DNA of 64,000 bases from CAZADA01 sp964568975 (lineage in GTDB: Bacteria; Pseudomonadota; Alphaproteobacteria; Caulobacterales; Maricaulaceae), in the NCBI GenBank assembly GCA_964568975.1, contig CAZMSO010000009.1, forward strand, positions 1 to 64,000. The letters run 5' to 3'. Below, in pieces: positions 63,329-64,000 of the stretch. Numbering within the stretch: position 1 is the first letter of the stretch; each line of letters begins with the position of its first letter. The position numbers and the translations under genes were made by a program. The notes under the pieces are model-generated. The model had not been told where the DNA came from, made no database searches, and worked only from the letters and a program-made list of their open reading frames with translations.

Positions 63329-64000
63329 TTTGCACCTGCTCGCGAAACTGCTCCACCGCCGCTTTCAACGCCAGGCCCACCCGCGTGATCTCCATGTCCG
63401 CCGACTTCGCACACAGCGTGTTGGTTTCCCGCATAAACTCTTGAGCGAGAAAATCCAGTTTTCGCCCCACCGCTCCGCCCGCCGCCAGGTGGCCGCGCGC
63501 CGCCTGAATGTGAGCGGCGAGGCGATCCAACTCTTCGCGCACATCAGCCTTCACCGCCAACACCGCAGCTTCTTGGGCCAAACGCTCCGGCGACACCGCG
63601 TCTTGCACCAGCGCCTGAAGCCGCGCGTGCAAGCGCGCGCGCAACGCCGCCGGCACATCCGCAGCCGCCGCCGTCGCCTCGCCGTGCAGCGCCTCAATCT
63701 GGGCGAGCACCCGCTCCAACGCCCCCGTGAGAGCCGCGCCTTCTGCGACGCACGCCGCGGCCAACCGCTCCGCGAGCGTCGCTAAATCCGCCCGCAACGC
63801 CGCGCGCGCCGTCTCCGTCAGCCCGCCCGCGTCCGGATCGCCTGCCGCCTCCAGCACGCCGCGCAACGCCAACAGCCCGTCCGCGCGCGCCGGCGCCGCA
63901 AGGCCCAGCCGCGTCAGCCGCGCCGCCTCCGCCGCGAATGCGCGCAAACGCGCCCGGTTGAGCCTCAGCCCCGTCTCCTCCGCCGCGCGGCGCACATGCA
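63318..64000 (-). CDS. YicC family protein (5' end beyond window)
   Basis: C-terminal part of a YicC/YloC-type protein, about 227 residues in the window, still open at base 64000. The end KLDFLAQEFMRETNTLCAKSADMEITRVGLALKAAVEQFREQVQNV is the conserved DUF1732 domain, which in E. coli YicC belongs to an endoribonuclease. It precedes gmk, a common pairing. Confidence 0.93.
   Translation of the reverse strand, partial: HVRRAAEETGLRLNRARLRAFAAEAARLTRLGLAAPARADGLLALRGVLEAAGDPDAGGLTETARAALRADLATLAERLAAACVAEGAALTGALERVLAQIEALHGEATAAAADVPAALRARLHARLQALVQDAVSPERLAQEAAVLAVKADVREELDRLAAHIQAARGHLAAGGAVGRKLDFLAQEFMRETNTLCAKSADMEITRVGLALKAAVEQFREQVQNVA

Overview
The window looks like one stretch of a GC-rich, flagellated alphaproteobacterial chromosome, most likely of the order Caulobacterales or a relative (Caulobacteraceae, Hyphomonadaceae, Maricaulaceae or Parvularculaceae type). 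Three things support this: the Caulobacter-like run fliQ-fliR-flhB-cckA with recA next to it, alphaproteobacterial LexA boxes (GAAC-N7-GAAC type), and flagellar genes dispersed among housekeeping genes. Packing is tight: about a dozen neighbours overlap through ATGA, GTGA or TGATG. Three runs of 100 N are scaffold gaps. Each is flanked by an exact 55-bp direct repeat, so the contigs really overlap and the gaps are probably artefacts.

Layout. 1-6.7 kb: recA with an SOS box, cckA, flhB, fliR, fliQ (minus strand). 6.8-8.7 kb: a DUF885 lipoprotein. 8.7-11.2 kb: flgB-flgC-fliE divergent from fliO-fliP. 11.4-15.7 kb: radA, cvpA, an orphan histidine kinase and a VTT-domain membrane protein. 15.9-22.2 kb: rpmH-rnpA-yidC-engB, a DUF1036/peptidoglycan-binding protein, a HAD phosphatase and a low-GC membrane protein. 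22.4-25.7 kb: dapD, a 61-residue protein, maiA, crtI. 25.9-35.8 kb: fliI with a long tail, two paralogous outer-membrane barrels, a helical secreted protein-motA-motB operon, then flgF-flgG-flgA-flgH and a FliL-like protein. 35.8-46.5 kb: a flavin monooxygenase, a cytochrome c/Vgb-propeller protein, dapE, truA, a GNAT enzyme, fmt, def, rmuC, a VOC protein and a truncated GH3 glucosidase. 46.6-51.6 kb: a transaldolase, then a partly AT-richer surface-polysaccharide cluster (methyltransferase, ABC ATPase and permease, glycosyltransferase). 51.9-64 kb: pepA-holC-I78 inhibitor, lptF-lptG-lptD-surA-pdxA-rsmA, gmk and yicC (cut by the window end).

How it fits together. About sixteen genes build the flagellum (export gate, rod, L-ring, export ATPase, stator), and CckA is the top kinase that normally drives their CtrA-dependent transcription. 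LptF/G/D, SurA, YidC and the ABC exporter form an envelope-assembly theme. dapD and dapE are two lysine/diaminopimelate steps, and fmt and def handle formyl-methionine.

I found no mobile element, CRISPR array, defence island or tRNA. The least ordinary signals are the short tandem repeats (12-17 bp) near gene ends and assembly breaks, an in-frame pentapeptide-repeat extension of EngB that may start at a CTG, a second LexA-like box in front of rmuC, the unassigned gene in the motAB operon, and the GH3 remnant bordered by an imperfect inverted repeat.
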